Below are positions 11,691 to 11,737 of a stretch of 11,737 bases of DNA, in pieces. Positions within the stretch are counted from its first letter, which is position 1. Every line of letters starts with the position of its first letter. Source of the DNA: Deferribacteres bacterium (GTDB lineage Bacteria > Nitrospirota > Thermodesulfovibrionia > UBA6902); NCBI GenBank assembly GCA_013152795.1, contig JAADFS010000058.1, forward strand, positions 1 to 11,737, given 5' to 3'. Made by a program: the position numbers and the translations under genes. The notes below the pieces were generated by a model. The model saw only the letters and a program-made list of their open reading frames with translations. It was not told where the DNA came from and ran no database searches.

Positions 11691-11737
11691 GTGGAGGCAT
11701 ACAAGAGCAGAGAAACAACTTTGCGGGATTATCTGAG
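11691..11737 (+). CDS. Start of a probable Wzz-like chain-length determinant protein (partial)
   Basis: Fifteen codons from a GTG start are visible, with the gene running off the window: MEAYKSRETTLRDYL. The sequence T-L-R-D-Y-L shortly after the start is typical of Wzz/chain-length-determinant and related tyrosine-kinase adaptor proteins, which act in the inner membrane with Wza-type exporters. The tight spacing after the SLBB gene is the usual order for these loci. Too little is visible to exclude another family. Confidence 0.6.
   Translation, partial: MEAYKSRETTLRDYL

Overview
The window is from a Gram-negative bacterium of moderate GC. It is part of an envelope or extracellular polysaccharide locus, with every convincing gene on the + strand. 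Supporting features are a predicted outer-membrane beta-barrel ending in Phe, an SLBB-type polysaccharide export protein, an undecaprenyl-phosphate sugar transferase, and a secreted deacetylase with a CFI-box C-terminal anchor. From memory this mix suits Nitrospirota or deltaproteobacterial-type lineages, but the sequence alone does not fix the taxon.

Region 1 (1-4650) is a sugar-nucleotide module. It encodes an NAD-dependent epimerase, a HddC-like nucleotidyltransferase, a HddA-like GHMP kinase, a GmhA-like isomerase and a histidine phosphatase. The first three genes overlap by ATGA and look translationally coupled. Together they resemble the pathway from sedoheptulose 7-phosphate to GDP-D-glycero-D-manno-heptose. 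No HAD-type GmhB is present; a histidine-phosphatase-fold enzyme occupies that place in the cassette.

Region 2 (4651-6939) has a good sigma70-like promoter and one large gene. The product has a signal peptide, a LamG-like domain, a NodB deacetylase domain that appears inserted inside a beta-sandwich domain, a CFI-box and a C-terminal membrane anchor.

Region 3 (6940-11737) is polymer assembly and export. It holds an outer-membrane beta-barrel, a polyprenyl glycosylphosphotransferase that would start the repeat unit, a Wza-type export protein with four SLBB domains, and the first 15 codons of a probable Wzz-like chain-length regulator. The export gene is broken by an apparent +1 frameshift at a GGGG run (10462-10465). 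Removing one G restores the family's usual D-G-T-I-T-F-P sequence.

The least ordinary feature is a family of palindromic, MITE-like repeats filling most gene boundaries: 1-180, 3022-3234, 3847-4064, 6902-7090, and a cluster at 9827-10229. Long copies are about 213-218 bp with long inverted terminal arms, and short copies are about 64-72 bp. Within a copy the two arms share copy-specific changes. Left ends supply the stop codon or the last codons of upstream genes, and right ends finish in TAAGG a short distance before downstream starts.
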